Source of the DNA: an uncultured Alphaproteobacteria bacterium
GTDB taxonomy: Bacteria; Pseudomonadota; Alphaproteobacteria; Caulobacterales; Parvularculaceae
Length of the DNA: 64,000 bases
Direction: 5' to 3'
Assembly (NCBI GenBank): GCA_902826095.1
Contig: CADEDN010000009.1
Location: forward strand, 1-64,000
Positions 1 through 9,717 of the stretch are shown piece after piece. How positions within the stretch are numbered: position 1 is the first letter of the stretch; each line of letters starts with the position of its first letter. The notes under the pieces are model-generated. The model saw only the letters and a program-made list of their open reading frames with translations, was not told the origin of the DNA and did not search any database. The position numbers were made by a program, and so were the translations under genes.

Positions 1-64
1 AAGAATTCCCCCTTGATCAGGCATTCCGTATGCGGATCGTCAACCGGGAGGGGCGCCCTTCTCC

Positions 65-86
65 CCTCTCCCGCAAGCGGGAGAGG
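65..86. repeat. dispersed palindrome, CCTCTCCCGC-N2-GCGGGAGAGG
   Basis: Perfect 10-bp inverted repeat with a 2-nt centre. The same arms occur twice inside thiC (1989-2010 and 2090-2111), and a shorter variant lies at 5101-5119. This is a typical extragenic palindrome family of GC-rich proteobacteria. It would fold as a hairpin on either strand. The surrounding 1-430 holds no credible gene, only this and other repeats. Confidence 0.8.
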
Positions 87-281
87 GTGGCGCACCAAAT
101 GCGATCGCCCTGCTTTCCAAGGGGGGTGAAGAAAGGGGGGTGCGCTCTGCTTTCCCTCCCCTTGAAAAGAGGAGGGTAGGGTGGGGATTGGTTTTGATAC
201 AGACGAATGGCGCGACGCGTCCGGGATCTCTTGCGGCGAGAGCGCCGTTGAACTCGCGGGATCCCGGATCAGCGCCGCAGC

Positions 282-321
282 CCTCATCCTGAGGAGCCGC
301 CGTCAGGCGGCGTCTCGAAGG
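282..321. repeat. dispersed palindromic repeat (CCTCATCCTGAGG ... CGTCTCGAAGGA type)
   Basis: Begins with CCTCATCCTGAGG, carries an internal hairpin GCCGCC-N4-GGCGGC, and ends CGTCTCGAAGGA. The same two blocks recur as the right half of the large inverted repeat at 24259-24382. This is a familiar intergenic repeat of alphaproteobacteria. It has no coding role. Confidence 0.75.
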
Positions 322-468
322 ACGCGCTGCAGCGCATCCGGGTGACAGGGTGTGGCGAAGGCGAGGCTGGAGAGATCGGGCTGAAACAGCCCCAATCCCT
401 CCCCTAGCCTGTCCATTTCCAGGCGAGGATTGCAGTCAACAGACAAATGCAAACTGAACGCATCGACC

Positions 469-2636
<2,168 letters not shown>

Positions 2637-2777
2637 ATAGGCTCACCGATAGCATGAGAGCCGAACGAGGCCAACAAAAACCGGAACTGCGTCTTGCGCC
2701 ACATATCGCGGAGATTTGTGGTTGAATATCCGCTGGAACCCCTAAATTGAGCGACACCGAAGCGTCGGGAGAATGAG

Positions 2778-3656
2778 ATGACCGAACAGAAGACCTGGAC
2801 GCCGCCGAAAGTTTGGATTTGGGACAAGGAAAGCGGCGGCCAGTTCGCCAATATCAATCGCCCGGTCGCCGGCGCGACGCATGAAAAGGACCTGCCCGCC
2901 GGCAAGCACCCGCTGCAGCTTTACTCGCTGGCGACGCCGAACGGCGTCAAGGTGACAATAATGCTCGAAGAGCTGCTCGCGCTCGGTCATGCGGGCGCTG
3001 AATACGACGCTTTCCTCATCAACATTCGCGAGGGCCAGCAATTCGGCTCCGGCTTCACCGCGATCAACCCCAATTCGAAAATCCCGGCGCTCATCGACCG
3101 CTCAGACGCCGAACAGGTCCGCGTGTTCGAGTCGGGCGCCATCCTTCTCTATCTCGCCGAGAAGTTCGGCGCGTTGCTTCCGGCGTCGGGGCGGCCGCGC
3201 GCTGAAACGCTCTCCTGGCTGATGTGGCAAATGGGATCTTCGCCCTATCTCGGCGGCGGGTTCGGGCATTTCTACGCCTATGCGCCGGAGAAATTCGAAT
3301 ATCCGATCAACCGCTATGCGATGGAGGTGAAGCGCCAGCTCGACGTTCTCGACCGCCATCTCGCCGCCAGTCGCTATATGGCGGGTGCGGACTATACGAT
3401 CGCCGATATCGCGATCTGGCCGTGGTACGGCGTTCTGGCGCAAGGGAAACTCTACGACGCCGGCGAATTTCTCGATGTCGCTTCGTACAGGAACGTTCAG
3501 CGCTGGACGGCGGAAATCGCCGCGCGCCCGGCCGTCAAGCGCGGGCGCATGGTCAATCGCGGCTGGGGCGAGCCGTCGGAACAGCTGCTCGAACGCCACG
3601 ACGCGTCCGACTTTGAAACGAACACGATGGACAAGTTTCTGGCGAAGAAGGAGTAG
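2778..3656 (+). CDS. yghU: glutathione S-transferase family protein, YghU type
   Basis: Thioredoxin-fold/GST protein of 292 residues, close to the usual length of YghU/YfcG-like disulfide-bond oxidoreductases. An N-terminal extension (PPKVWIWDKESGGQFANINRP) leads into the GST-N domain with LYSLATPNGVKVTIMLEE, the INPNSKIPAL cis-Pro loop and the ESGAILLYLAE glutathione-binding segment. The alpha-helical C-terminal domain contains ADYTIADIAIWPW. The start follows a GGGAGA site. It is divergent from thiC and convergent with the next gene. The likely role is glutathione-dependent reduction of disulfides or peroxides in the cytosol. Confidence 0.92.
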   Translation: MTEQKTWTPPKVWIWDKESGGQFANINRPVAGATHEKDLPAGKHPLQLYSLATPNGVKVTIMLEELLALGHAGAEYDAFLINIREGQQFGSGFTAINPNSKIPALIDRSDAEQVRVFESGAILLYLAEKFGALLPASGRPRAETLSWLMWQMGSSPYLGGGFGHFYAYAPEKFEYPINRYAMEVKRQLDVLDRHLAASRYMAGADYTIADIAIWPWYGVLAQGKLYDAGEFLDVASYRNVQRWTAEIAARPAVKRGRMVNRGWGEPSEQLLERHDASDFETNTMDKFLAKKE

Positions 3657-3661
3657 CGGCG

Positions 3662-4441
3662 CTATTCGTTCTTGCCGACAACGCCGACAATCGGCCCCAT
3701 GGCGAGGCCCGGATCGTTGCGCGAAAGCTCCGGGGCGTAGACGCGGCTGATCGTTCCGTCGAGATAAAGCGCGTCGGGCGTCTTCAGCGCGTCGCGGAAA
3801 TAGGTCGCGAATTCGTGGAACGTGACGGCCGTGTCGCTCTGCGCGAAGACGACGCTCCCGTCCTCGCGCACGCCGACGCCGTTGCGGCGCTTTCTAGACG
3901 TCGCGTCGGCGAGGAATTTCGGGTGCAATTGGCCCTTGATGACGAGCATCGGGCCGGATTGCGTCGCCTCGCGAATGAAGTGAGCGCTGTCGAGAAACTC
4001 GTGCGTCTCGGCGACATGCGCGGCGACGAGCCCTTCCTTATTGTCCGAGATCCAGAACACGCCGTTGGGCAGCAGGTGGAAATTGCCGGGGCCTTCTTTC
4101 GTCGAGGCCTTTTTCTTCTCCTCGCGGTTTTCGACATAGAGCCCGACCGGCGAGCGATCCTTGTGATACATGCCGGCGTTCATCGCGAAATCGAGCGTTT
4201 GGCCCTTCGCTTCAACAGCGTCGACGAGGCGGTCAAAATCGCCATAGGGCGCGCCCGCCGCGTCATTGAGGAAGAGGCGGATATCGTCCTTGGCCGGATC
4301 GAATTCGCAGACGAGGTATTTCGTCACCCCGTCTTTCGTCACCCCGTCTTTCGTCACCCCGTCGGCCGCCTCGCGGCACGCGGCCCCCGCCGTTCCGATC
4401 AGAGTCGCGGCGAATGCGAGGATTGCAGGGAAATGTGTCAC
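3662..4441 (-). CDS. phosphodiester glycosidase family (NAGPA/DUF2233-like) secreted protein
   Basis: Starts with GTG after GAGGGACGGC and has a signal peptide ending TAGAACREA. The family core is visible in LDFAMNAGMYHKDRSPVGLY, FWISDNKEG, THEFLDSAHFIREATQSGP and DALYLDGTISRVY. Proteins of this family resemble N-acetylglucosamine-1-phosphodiester alpha-N-acetylglucosaminidase and act on sugar phosphodiesters in the envelope. The substrate here is unknown. Just after the signal peptide, three exact copies of a five-residue unit (DGVTK-like) come from a 15-bp tandem repeat. It is divergent from the L,D-transpeptidase gene. Confidence 0.85.
   Translation of the reverse strand: MTHFPAILAFAATLIGTAGAACREAADGVTKDGVTKDGVTKYLVCEFDPAKDDIRLFLNDAAGAPYGDFDRLVDAVEAKGQTLDFAMNAGMYHKDRSPVGLYVENREEKKKASTKEGPGNFHLLPNGVFWISDNKEGLVAAHVAETHEFLDSAHFIREATQSGPMLVIKGQLHPKFLADATSRKRRNGVGVREDGSVVFAQSDTAVTFHEFATYFRDALKTPDALYLDGTISRVYAPELSRNDPGLAMGPIVGVVGKNE
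4319..4363. repeat. three tandem copies of a 15-bp unit
   Basis: The unit TTTCGTCACCCCGTC is repeated head to tail three times without mismatch inside the 5' part of the glycosidase-like gene. It encodes GVTKD repeats directly after the signal peptide. Copy number could vary by slippage in 5-residue steps without breaking the frame. Confidence 0.9.
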
Positions 4442-4578
4442 GCCGTCCCTCGCAATCGCAGCTTTTCGGCCCGCGCCCTTCGGAAGTCAGGCTGATCTAC
4501 CAATCGCGGGCGGACTTTTCAACGAAAAGCCGGGGCGTCGCCAAAAATCCGCCCGACTTGGCGCGCATCGTCGCGACC

Positions 4579-5046
4579 ATGCCGCTTGCCGATCTCCTCG
4601 TCTCGCTCGCGCTCACTGCGGGAGCCGCCGACCTCATTGTCATCGACAAGGCGGACCGGCGCATGACGCTTTATGATGACGCAGTCGAGATCGCCCGTTA
4701 TCGCGTCGCGCTTGGGCCGGCGCCGGAAGGCGACAAGCTCAAACAGGGCGATGGGCGAACGCCAGAGGGCCGCTACAAAATCAGCCTCAAGAATCCGAAG
4801 TCGCAATTCCACCTGTCGCTGAAGATTTCCTACCCGGATGCAAGCGACCGCGCCGACGCAAGGCGCCGCGGCGTCGATCCCGGCGGCGACATCTTCATTC
4901 ACGGCACGCCAGGAACGAGCGGCCTGCCCGCCGCTCTCGTCAATCGCCGCGACTGGACCCTCGGCTGCATCGCCGTCAGCAATGACGAGATCGAAGAAAT
5001 CTGGCGCCTCGTCAGCGTCGGCGCTGCGGTTGAAATCAGGCCGTAG
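4579..5046 (+). CDS. L,D-transpeptidase (YkuD domain) family protein
   Basis: 155 residues. The start at ATG 4579 gives a short hydrophobic N-terminus (MPLADLLVSLALTAGAAD) that looks like a signal peptide. An upstream in-frame extension is possible but has no domain support. The YkuD core begins with LIVIDKADRRMTLYDD and has GDGRTPEGRY. The catalytic His is in FIHGTPG and the catalytic Cys in DWTLGCIAVSNDEIEEIW. The family cross-links peptidoglycan or attaches lipoproteins in the periplasm. The protein is a minimal single-domain version without LysM. Confidence 0.88.
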   Translation: MPLADLLVSLALTAGAADLIVIDKADRRMTLYDDAVEIARYRVALGPAPEGDKLKQGDGRTPEGRYKISLKNPKSQFHLSLKISYPDASDRADARRRGVDPGGDIFIHGTPGTSGLPAALVNRRDWTLGCIAVSNDEIEEIWRLVSVGAAVEIRP

Positions 5047-5094
5047 CCATTCACATCAATTTGCGTTGTTCGCGACCCACTCGCGGCGCGCCCG

Positions 5095-5160
5095 CCTTCC
5101 CCTCTCCCATTGGGAGAGGTCGGAATTTGCGAACGCAAATTCCGGGTGGAGGGTTCCGGT
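5095..5160. repeat. extragenic palindromic repeats
   Basis: The segment holds CCTCTCCC-N4-GGAGAGG (5101-5119) and a second dyad GGAATTTGCG-N3-GCAAATTCC (about 5123-5143). It belongs to the same general repeat class as 65-86. It lies in the 722-bp gene-free stretch 5047-5768, which otherwise contains only a GC-rich hairpin and the second TPP riboswitch. Confidence 0.7.
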
Positions 5161-5405
5161 CAGTCGCGCCCTATGGTCGACAGCGGAACCCTCATCCCGC
5201 GCTTTGCGCCGCCGCATGGGTCACAATCAACGCAAATTGTATAAAGCGCCGATCATGACCGCCGTTGATGGCTTCCCAAATCGCAACTGAAATCGCTGAT
5301 GTGCGCAAGCGTCGCGCAAAGAATCCGGAAATTCCAAACGTGCGCGAAAGCGCGGCGATGAGCGGCAGCGCCTTCCGCCAGTCAGCGCCTTCTGCAAAAC
5401 GCCGC

Positions 5406-5449
5406 CTTCCCCGCCGTCACAATTGTATTGGGATCCGGCGGCGGGGAAG
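5406..5449 (-). terminator. hairpin downstream of the second TPP aptamer, possible attenuator
   Basis: Eleven-bp perfect arms (CTTCCCCGCCG and CGGCGGGGAAG) separated by a 22-nt loop. On the minus strand they are followed by GTTTTG. The hairpin lies about 55 bases after the orphan TPP aptamer and could be its expression platform or a terminator. The U-tract is weak, so the role is uncertain. Confidence 0.4.
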
Positions 5450-5503
5450 CCGACTTTGTTTCCCGCAACGGACGCAGTCGCGCCGCAGCGAGATTATCGC
5501 GTC

Positions 5504-5686
5504 CCGTCCCTAACGCCGGCATGACCCGGATCAGGTTCAAAGGGTTCTTCTCAGTCCCTTAACGCCCTTGCTCCCTGGCGCGTAGCGCTCCCTTCGCTCC
5601 GCGTCGCCTGATTGCGACGGGAAGCCGGGGAGATTGCGCGTCGCACGAACTGTCGTCGAATGGCGACAGGCGGGACGCCCCTCGGA
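5504..5686 (-). promoter_or_regulatory. second TPP riboswitch with enlarged P3, no downstream gene
   Basis: On the minus strand the consensus pieces are in order: GAGGGGCGTCCC, then GGGACTGAGA, CCCTTTGAACCTGATC and GCCGGCGTTAGGGACGG. The P3 arm is interrupted by roughly 120 bases between GTCCC and GGGAC, itself rich in inverted repeats. Downstream on the minus strand there is no intact gene before the convergent L,D-transpeptidase gene at 5046. An open minus-strand frame about 5227-5490 has no start codon. It is therefore an orphan or relic riboswitch. Confidence 0.85.
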
Positions 5687-5768
5687 ACGGTCCGATGCTG
5701 ACTCAAAAATCCGGTTTCGGCAAGAAAAATCGACAAATATCGACGGGGCGCGGCGCGCCGGGCGTTAA

Positions 5769-6245
5769 TCAATTCGCGGGCGCCGCCGCCTCCGGCGCTT
5801 TGTCCGTATACGCAGCAAGCGCGAGCGCCCGCGCGATCGCCGATTTCATCGCCGCTTCGGAGAAATTCATCGTCAGCGTGTCGACGATCTCGCCGGTGTC
5901 GGCGTCGACAAGCACGGTGAAGCCGGTCGCGCCCTTGTTGCGCTCGTAAAGGCCTTCAAGGCCGAAGCGCTCGGCCGCCTCCCGCGTCTCGTCGCGCGGG
6001 CCGAATGAAAAATCGAACTTGACGAATGCGACCGGCGCCGACGCGAACGCCGGCGTCACTCTCGCGAGCTTGGGTTCAAGAACGGCGCAGGCCGCGCACC
6101 AGGCCGATGAAAACGTCGCGGCGATGATTTCCGGTTCGCCGACGAAGGGCGTCGCATCATCCCCGGCCCGAAGGCGCCCGGCGACGCCGGCGCCCGCGGC
6201 GACAAGGAGCGCGCAGGCGAGAGCGAAAACATGGCGTTTCTTCAT
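5769..6245 (-). CDS. periplasmic thioredoxin-like protein (C-x2-C)
   Basis: 158 residues from ATG 6245, chosen because MKKRHVFALACALLVAAGAG is a clean signal peptide. A longer in-frame start at 6305 would bury it. The thioredoxin active site is SSAWCAACAVLEPKL at about residue 50, followed by VAFVKFDFSFG and TGFTVLVDADTG, which match the later thioredoxin strands. The C-terminus is Ala/Pro-rich. It is probably exported and redox-active. The partner is unknown. It is divergent from prfC. Confidence 0.82.
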   Translation of the reverse strand: MKKRHVFALACALLVAAGAGVAGRLRAGDDATPFVGEPEIIAATFSSAWCAACAVLEPKLARVTPAFASAPVAFVKFDFSFGPRDETREAAERFGLEGLYERNKGATGFTVLVDADTGEIVDTLTMNFSEAAMKSAIARALALAAYTDKAPEAAAPAN

Positions 6246-6414
6246 CGAATGGCCCTTTTGGCGGTCAGCCCGCGTCAAGCATAAAGGTCCCCGCCCGAAT
6301 CGCAAATCCGCGCGATCGGGGCGCCGACCCCCGTCACCGGCGGCGCGCGGCGATTTCCCGATATACGGCGCGCGGAAAACCCTCTAACAGGGCGCGCCGC
6401 TTCATGAGCCTTCG

Positions 6415-7989
6415 ATGACTGACGCCTATCTCAATCGCCGCACCTTCGCGATCATCTCGCACCCGGACGCCGGCAAGACGACGCTGACCGAAAAACTTCT
6501 GTATTTTTCGGGCGCGATCCGGCTGGCGGGCGAGGTGAAGGCGCGCGGCGACCGCCGTCGCGCGCGCTCCGACTGGCTTGCGATCGAGCAGAAGCGCGGG
6601 ATTTCGGTGACGACCTCGGCGATGACTTTCGAGCACGATGGCTGCATCTTCAATCTGCTCGACACGCCGGGCCATGAGGACTTTTCTGAAGACACCTACC
6701 GGACGCTGACCGCCGTCGACAGCGCGGTGATGGTGATTGACGCCGCCAAGGGCATCGAAAGCCAGACGCGCAAGCTGTTTGAAGTCTGCCGGCTGCGCGA
6801 CATTCCGATCATGACCTTTGTGAACAAGGTCGATCGCGAGGGGCGCGATCCCTTCGATCTGATCGATGAAATCGCCGACCAGCTCGCGCTCGACGTCTGC
6901 CCGCGCGTCTGGCCGGTCGGACAGGGCGTCGGATTCCGCGGCTGCTACGACATGGCGCATCATCGCCTTCTCCTCGAAGGCGGCGGCGACAGCGGCAAAT
7001 TCGGCAGGACGGTCGATCTTTCCGGCGAGCGCGATCCCGCCTTCGACGCGGCTGTCGGCGCGGATGAGGCGCAAGCGGCGCGCGAAACGATGGCGCTCGC
7101 TTCTCACGGCTACGCGCCGTTTGACGTTGAGCAATATCGCCACGGCGCCTTGACGCCGATCTATTTCGGGTCGGCGCTGAAGGAATTCTCGGTCGCCGAA
7201 CTTCTTCGCGACATCGGCCGCTTCGCGCCGCCGCCCCGCGCGCAAAAGGCCGGCGACATCGACATAGAGCCTGACGATCCGTCCGTCTCCGGATTTGTTT
7301 TCAAGGTGCAGGCGAATATGGACCCGAACCATCGCGATCGGGTCGCATTCGTTCGTCTCTGCTCGGGCGAATTCAAGCGCGGCATGAAGCTCAAAGTCTC
7401 GCGCACCGACAAGCTTCTTGCGGTCAACGCGCCGATCTTCTTTCTGGCGCAGGAGCGAAACCTCGCCGAGGAAGCGGTCGCCGGCGACATTGTCGGCATC
7501 CCGAACCACGGCGCGCTCGGCGTCGGCGACACGCTTTCGGAAAAGGACGGGATCAAATTCTCCGGCCTTCCCGACTTCGCGCCGGAAATCATCCGGCGCG
7601 TCAGGCTCGACGATCCGATGAAATCAAAGCAGATGAAGCGCGCGATGACCGCGCTCGCGGAAGAAGGCGCGGCGCAAGTGTTCACGCCGACGCTCGGCGC
7701 GGACTTTTATGTCGGCGTCGTCGGCGCTTTGCAGCTTGACGTGATCGAAGAGCGGTTGAAGGCCGAATACGGCGTCGCCGCGGCGATGGAGCCGTGCGGC
7801 TATGACGCGGTGCGTTGGCTCTCCGGCGACGAGACGGCGGCGAAAGCGTTCATGGCGCTCAATCAGTCGGCGATCGCGCATGACCGCTACGGCTCGCCCG
7901 TCTATTTCGCGCGCTCGGCGTGGGAGGCGGGCTACGCGGAACAGAAAAACCCGCTGGTCAAATTCCTGAAGACGCGCGAGCGCGTTTAG
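6415..7989 (+). CDS. prfC: peptide chain release factor 3
   Basis: Translational GTPase that recycles RF1/RF2 from the ribosome. The 524-residue length is normal. The G1 loop SHPDAGKTTLTEKLL, switch II DTPGHEDFSEDTYRTL and the G4 motif NKVDRE are all present, followed by the RF3-specific domain II/III segments (GDIVGIPNHGALGVGDTL, VVGALQLDVIEERLKAEY). It is a single gene followed by a perfect 16-bp hairpin. Confidence 0.97.
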   Translation: MTDAYLNRRTFAIISHPDAGKTTLTEKLLYFSGAIRLAGEVKARGDRRRARSDWLAIEQKRGISVTTSAMTFEHDGCIFNLLDTPGHEDFSEDTYRTLTAVDSAVMVIDAAKGIESQTRKLFEVCRLRDIPIMTFVNKVDREGRDPFDLIDEIADQLALDVCPRVWPVGQGVGFRGCYDMAHHRLLLEGGGDSGKFGRTVDLSGERDPAFDAAVGADEAQAARETMALASHGYAPFDVEQYRHGALTPIYFGSALKEFSVAELLRDIGRFAPPPRAQKAGDIDIEPDDPSVSGFVFKVQANMDPNHRDRVAFVRLCSGEFKRGMKLKVSRTDKLLAVNAPIFFLAQERNLAEEAVAGDIVGIPNHGALGVGDTLSEKDGIKFSGLPDFAPEIIRRVRLDDPMKSKQMKRAMTALAEEGAAQVFTPTLGADFYVGVVGALQLDVIEERLKAEYGVAAAMEPCGYDAVRWLSGDETAAKAFMALNQSAIAHDRYGSPVYFARSAWEAGYAEQKNPLVKFLKTRERV

Positions 7990-8008
7990 CGGGCCGCTGC
8001 CGGGCTTA

Positions 8009-8046
8009 GAACATCGGGCGCGATATGGGAATCGCGCCCGATGTTC
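8009..8046. terminator. perfect 16-bp hairpin after prfC
   Basis: The arms GAACATCGGGCGCGAT and ATCGCGCCCGATGTTC are separated by a 6-nt loop. The hairpin begins 19 bases after the prfC stop. There is no U-tract, so it may act as an RNA-end stabiliser or be part of the repeat that starts at 8048 rather than an intrinsic terminator. Confidence 0.6.
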
Positions 8047-8047
8047 C

Positions 8048-8096
8048 AGCCTATTGATTTGGCGCGCCTTTGCGCGCGAAACCGGTTTCCACTTTC
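8048..8096. repeat. dispersed repeat containing GCGCGAAACCGG
   Basis: Nearly identical to 18491-18538. Both begin AGCCT(A/G)TTGATTTGG, carry the GGCGCGCC...GCGCGC inverted repeat, and end GAAACCGG-T(T)T-CCACTTTC. It is a known style of intergenic repeat in alphaproteobacteria. The two copies here flank the 8.4-18.3 kb catabolic locus on each side. Confidence 0.8.
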
Positions 8097-8108
8097 GCGC
8101 CCGGCGCG

Positions 8109-8363
8109 CTAGTTCAGCTCCGGAAAACACGCGGCGCCGGCTTCCTTCATCTCGTCGGACGCTTCCGATTCCCAGTCCGAGATGCCCGCATAGTCTTCGG
8201 CCGCCTCCTGCGAAATCCCATCGACAAAGCATTGGCACTGCTCTTCAGGATTCTCGGCGCCGAGCGCCTTGGTGTCCGCGACGCATTTGTCCATCGCATC
8301 GCCCGCCAGAGCGGGCGTCGCCAAGAAAAGCCCGCAGGCCGCAAGCGCGAGTTTGCCGATCAT
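8109..8363 (-). CDS. small secreted cysteine-containing protein, unknown function
   Basis: 84 residues from ATG 8363, preceded by GGGAGCAAC. This start gives the signal peptide MIGKLALAACGLFLATPALA. The mature part of about 64 residues is acidic and has four cysteines (DKCVAD, EQCQCFVDG, AACFPELN), suggesting a disulfide-linked periplasmic domain. No family is recognised. It is convergent with prfC. Confidence 0.65.
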   Translation of the reverse strand: MIGKLALAACGLFLATPALAGDAMDKCVADTKALGAENPEEQCQCFVDGISQEAAEDYAGISDWESEASDEMKEAGAACFPELN

Positions 8364-8471
8364 CTGTTGCTCCCATGTTTGTCCGAATAGCGTCACGCAA
8401 CGCATCATTCATCGCCTTTCGGGACCCGCCCGGCTCCCGTCCCGGCGGCGCGAATGCCGGCGCCGCCGAAT

Positions 8472-8504
8472 TTCGATATGCGAAAAGAAATTCGCTTGTT
8501 GAAA
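8472..8504. promoter_or_regulatory. putative IclR-type operator (site C) before the first MetE-like gene
   Basis: The pattern is TTCGA-N4-CGAA-N6-TTCGC-N4-TGAA. It has the same spacing as sites at 14158-14190 and 16338-16370 but with mismatches in the second dyad. It ends 71 bases before the GTG of the MetE-like gene. The assignment to the IclR regulator is an inference from position and shared pattern. Confidence 0.5.
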
Positions 8505-8575
8505 GCGTGGGGCATGCCCTTCACAATGTCAATCACAGCGGTCCGCCCTGTTCGGCGGCCCAACCGGAGAAAACC

Positions 8576-9712
8576 GTGACCAGTCAAAGTCGCTTCCTGA
8601 CGACGCATGTCGGCAGCCTGCCGAGGCCCGCCGACCTCATCGACATCATGTTCGCGCGGGAAGATGGACTGCCGCTCGACAAGGCCGCGGTCGATGCGAA
8701 GATCGATGAGGCGGTGCGCGCGATCGTCGACAAACAGCTCCGCGCCGGCATCGACATCGTCAATGACGGCGAGATGCCAAAGCCGAGCTATGCGACCTAC
8801 ATCAAGGATCGGCTGAACGGCTTCGGCGGCGCCGGCGCGAGCTACCGGTTCCAGGACATTGAGGATTTCCCGGCGATCAAGGAACGGATCTTCGCCGACC
8901 CCGGACGCAAGCACCGCAAGACGCCGGCCTGCAACGCGCCGATTTCAATCAAGGACATGGACGCGCCGCGACTTGACGCGAACCGGCTCAAAGCCGCGCT
9001 CGACGGACGCGCCGCGCCGTTCATGAGCGCCGCCTCGCCGGGCGTCACGACGCTTTTTTTCGGCAACGAATATTACAAGACTCATGAGGAGTACCTGTTC
9101 GCCGTCGCGGAAGGGTTGCGGCACGAATATGAAACGATCGCCGCCGCCGGCGTCACCTTGCAGATCGACTGCCCCGATCTCGCGATGGGCCGCCACACGC
9201 AGTACGCCGATCTCGACCTCAAGGGTTTTCGCGACCGCATGGCGCTTCATATCGAAGCGCTCAATCGCGCGGTCAGGAATATTCCGGCCGAGCAATTGCG
9301 CATGCACATGTGCTGGGGAAATTATCCAGGGCCGCATCATTGCGACGTGCCCTTCAAGGACATCATCGATCTTGTGTGGCGCGCCAAGCCCAGGGCGATC
9401 CTGTTCGAAGCCGCCAATCCGCGGCACGCGCATGAATACGCCCTGTTTGAAAGCGTCAAACTGCCGGAAGGCAAGATCCTTGTTCCCGGCGTCATCGAAT
9501 GCCAGTCGAATTATATCGAACATCCAGAACTCGTCGCCCAGCGCATTGAACGCTACGCGCATCTGGTCGGGCGGGAGAATGTGATGGCTGGCGTCGATTG
9601 CGGGTTTTCGATCCATGTCGGATCCGGCGGCGTCGATCCGGCGGTCGCCTTCGCCAAGCTGAAAACGCTCTCCGAAGGCGCAGCGATCGCATCGAAGAAA
9701 TTCTGGCGCTGA
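8576..9712 (+). CDS. MetE C-terminal-like zinc methyltransferase family protein (first copy)
   Basis: 378 residues from GTG 8576, which follows GGAG at a good distance. Any further upstream extension would be non-homologous. It opens with FLTTHVGSLPRPADLI, typical of the cobalamin-independent methionine synthase family. All four zinc ligands seem present: His and Cys in MHMCWGNYPG, Glu in ILFEAANPRH, Cys in VMAGVDCGFS. At half MetE length it lacks the N-terminal domain, like epoxyalkane:CoM transferase and related thiol alkyltransferases. It probably transfers a methyl or alkyl group within the catabolic locus. The true donor and acceptor are unknown. A distant paralog lies at 17256-18281. 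Confidence 0.8.
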   Translation: MTSQSRFLTTHVGSLPRPADLIDIMFAREDGLPLDKAAVDAKIDEAVRAIVDKQLRAGIDIVNDGEMPKPSYATYIKDRLNGFGGAGASYRFQDIEDFPAIKERIFADPGRKHRKTPACNAPISIKDMDAPRLDANRLKAALDGRAAPFMSAASPGVTTLFFGNEYYKTHEEYLFAVAEGLRHEYETIAAAGVTLQIDCPDLAMGRHTQYADLDLKGFRDRMALHIEALNRAVRNIPAEQLRMHMCWGNYPGPHHCDVPFKDIIDLVWRAKPRAILFEAANPRHAHEYALFESVKLPEGKILVPGVIECQSNYIEHPELVAQRIERYAHLVGRENVMAGVDCGFSIHVGSGGVDPAVAFAKLKTLSEGAAIASKKFWR

Positions 9713-9717
9713 CCGCC

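Noticed and set aside
5227..5490. Minus-strand open frame behind the second TPP riboswitch as its target gene
   Set aside because: No start codon, crosses a strong hairpin, and has no recognisable protein similarity; at best a decayed 3' end.
8054..8575. N-terminal extension of the MetE-like protein
   Set aside because: Runs through a repeat and the operator region, has no family similarity, and a GTG with a good ribosome site lies at 8576.
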